Origin: JACPSX01 sp035288405 [NCBI: bacterium]
GTDB lineage: Bacteria; JACPSX01
Direction of reading: 5' to 3'
Assembly: GCA_035288405.1 (NCBI GenBank)
Contig: DATEAK010000142.1
Coordinates: forward strand, 1 to 6,499
DNA length: 6,499 nucleotides
The first letter of the stretch is position 1; each line of letters starts with the position of its first letter. Below, piece after piece: positions 6,228 through 6,499 of this stretch. The notes under the pieces were generated by a model. The model did no database searches and had not been told where the DNA came from. It saw only the letters and a program-made list of their open reading frames with translations. Both the position numbers and the translations under genes were made by a program.

Positions 6228-6499
6228 TTACTTGGCGCCGGTCTTACCTTCCTTGCGCCGGATCTTTTCTTCTACGTACTTGATCCCTTTTCCCTTGTAA
6301 GGCTCGGGCGGCCTCAGCGCCCGGAGGTTGGCCGCCACCTGGCCCACGAGATGCTTGTCGATCCCGCCCACGATCACCCGGTTCTTTTCCACTTCGAAGT
6401 GGATGCCATCAGGAACCGGAACCACGATCGGGTGAGAATAACCCAGCTGAAGCGTCAGGTTCTTGCCTTGCACTTGAGCCCTGTACCCCACTCCGTTGA
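6228..6499 (-). CDS. rplF: 50S ribosomal protein L6, C-terminal part (5' end outside window)
   Basis: L6 binds 23S rRNA near the factor-binding site at the base of the L7/L12 stalk. The window holds 89 residues, about half of a normal L6 of roughly 180. They read [20 protein letters not shown], then a segment with [31 protein letters not shown] (C-terminal L6 motif) and [18 protein letters not shown] at the end. The Val codon GTG at 6489-6491 sits in the conserved GVGYRA motif and is internal, not a start. The frame continues to the right edge without a stop, so the gene is cut by the window and not broken. It is followed by rplR after 23 nt. Confidence 0.97.
   Translation of the reverse strand, partial: NGVGYRAQVQGKNLTLQLGYSHPIVVPVPDGIHFEVEKNRVIVGGIDKHLVGQVAANLRALRPPEPYKGKGIKYVEEKIRRKEGKTGAK

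Noticed and set aside
6228-6491. rplF starting at the GTG at 6489-6491
   Set aside because: That codon is the Val of the conserved GVGYRA motif in mid L6; the frame continues past the window edge.
1-6499. A new defence, mobile or otherwise undescribed system
   Set aside because: Every stretch is accounted for by conserved spc/alpha operon genes and short junctions; no accessory gene, repeat array or insertion was seen.

Overview
This window is a bacterial ribosomal-protein gene cluster, the downstream part of the spc operon joined to the alpha operon. Every gene lies on the minus strand, so transcription runs from the right edge to the left edge. In transcription order the genes are rplF (3' part only), rplR, rpsE, rpmD, rplO, secY, adk, map, infA, rpmJ, rpsM, rpsK, rpsD and the first few codons of a probable rpoA. 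All twelve complete genes are intact, of normal family length, and carry the expected motifs.

Organism: the DNA is moderately GC-rich, roughly mid-50s percent by eye and not counted. The insertion of adk, map and infA between secY and rpmJ/rpsM is the arrangement of Gram-positives and several other phyla. It is not the enterobacterial one, where rpmJ follows secY directly. S4, L36 and adenylate kinase all keep zinc-binding cysteines. The first residues of the probable RpoA (MSTMWATFQ) resemble the Met-Trp-x-x-Phe-Gln starts I recall from Acidobacteria, NC10 or deltaproteobacteria-like lineages more than the MIEIEKP start of Firmicutes. That is weak evidence and I do not assign a phylum.

Layout: 6228-6499 is the end of rplF. 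5091-6204 holds rplR, rpsE and rpmD. 3336-5091 holds rplO and secY, the membrane translocon gene. 1686-3317 holds adk, map and infA. 92-1672 holds rpmJ, rpsM, rpsK and rpsD. The junctions are very tight: three overlaps (rpmD/rplO by 1 nt, rplO/secY by 11 nt, adk/map by 4 nt) and gaps of 13 to 30 nt elsewhere. The exception is a 63-nt gap between rpsD and rpoA that holds an inverted repeat. No stretch above 300 bases lacks a gene. I see no internal promoter, rho-independent terminator, RNA gene, mobile element or CRISPR.

The genes make a translation and secretion kit: ribosomal proteins of both subunits, initiation factor IF1, methionine aminopeptidase for nascent chains, adenylate kinase for nucleotide balance, and the SecY channel. 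The most notable sequence-level feature is start-codon use. By my reading eight of the twelve complete genes start with GTG or TTG, each of these except map preceded by a good Shine-Dalgarno sequence. I find no sign of a previously undescribed system; this is conserved housekeeping DNA.
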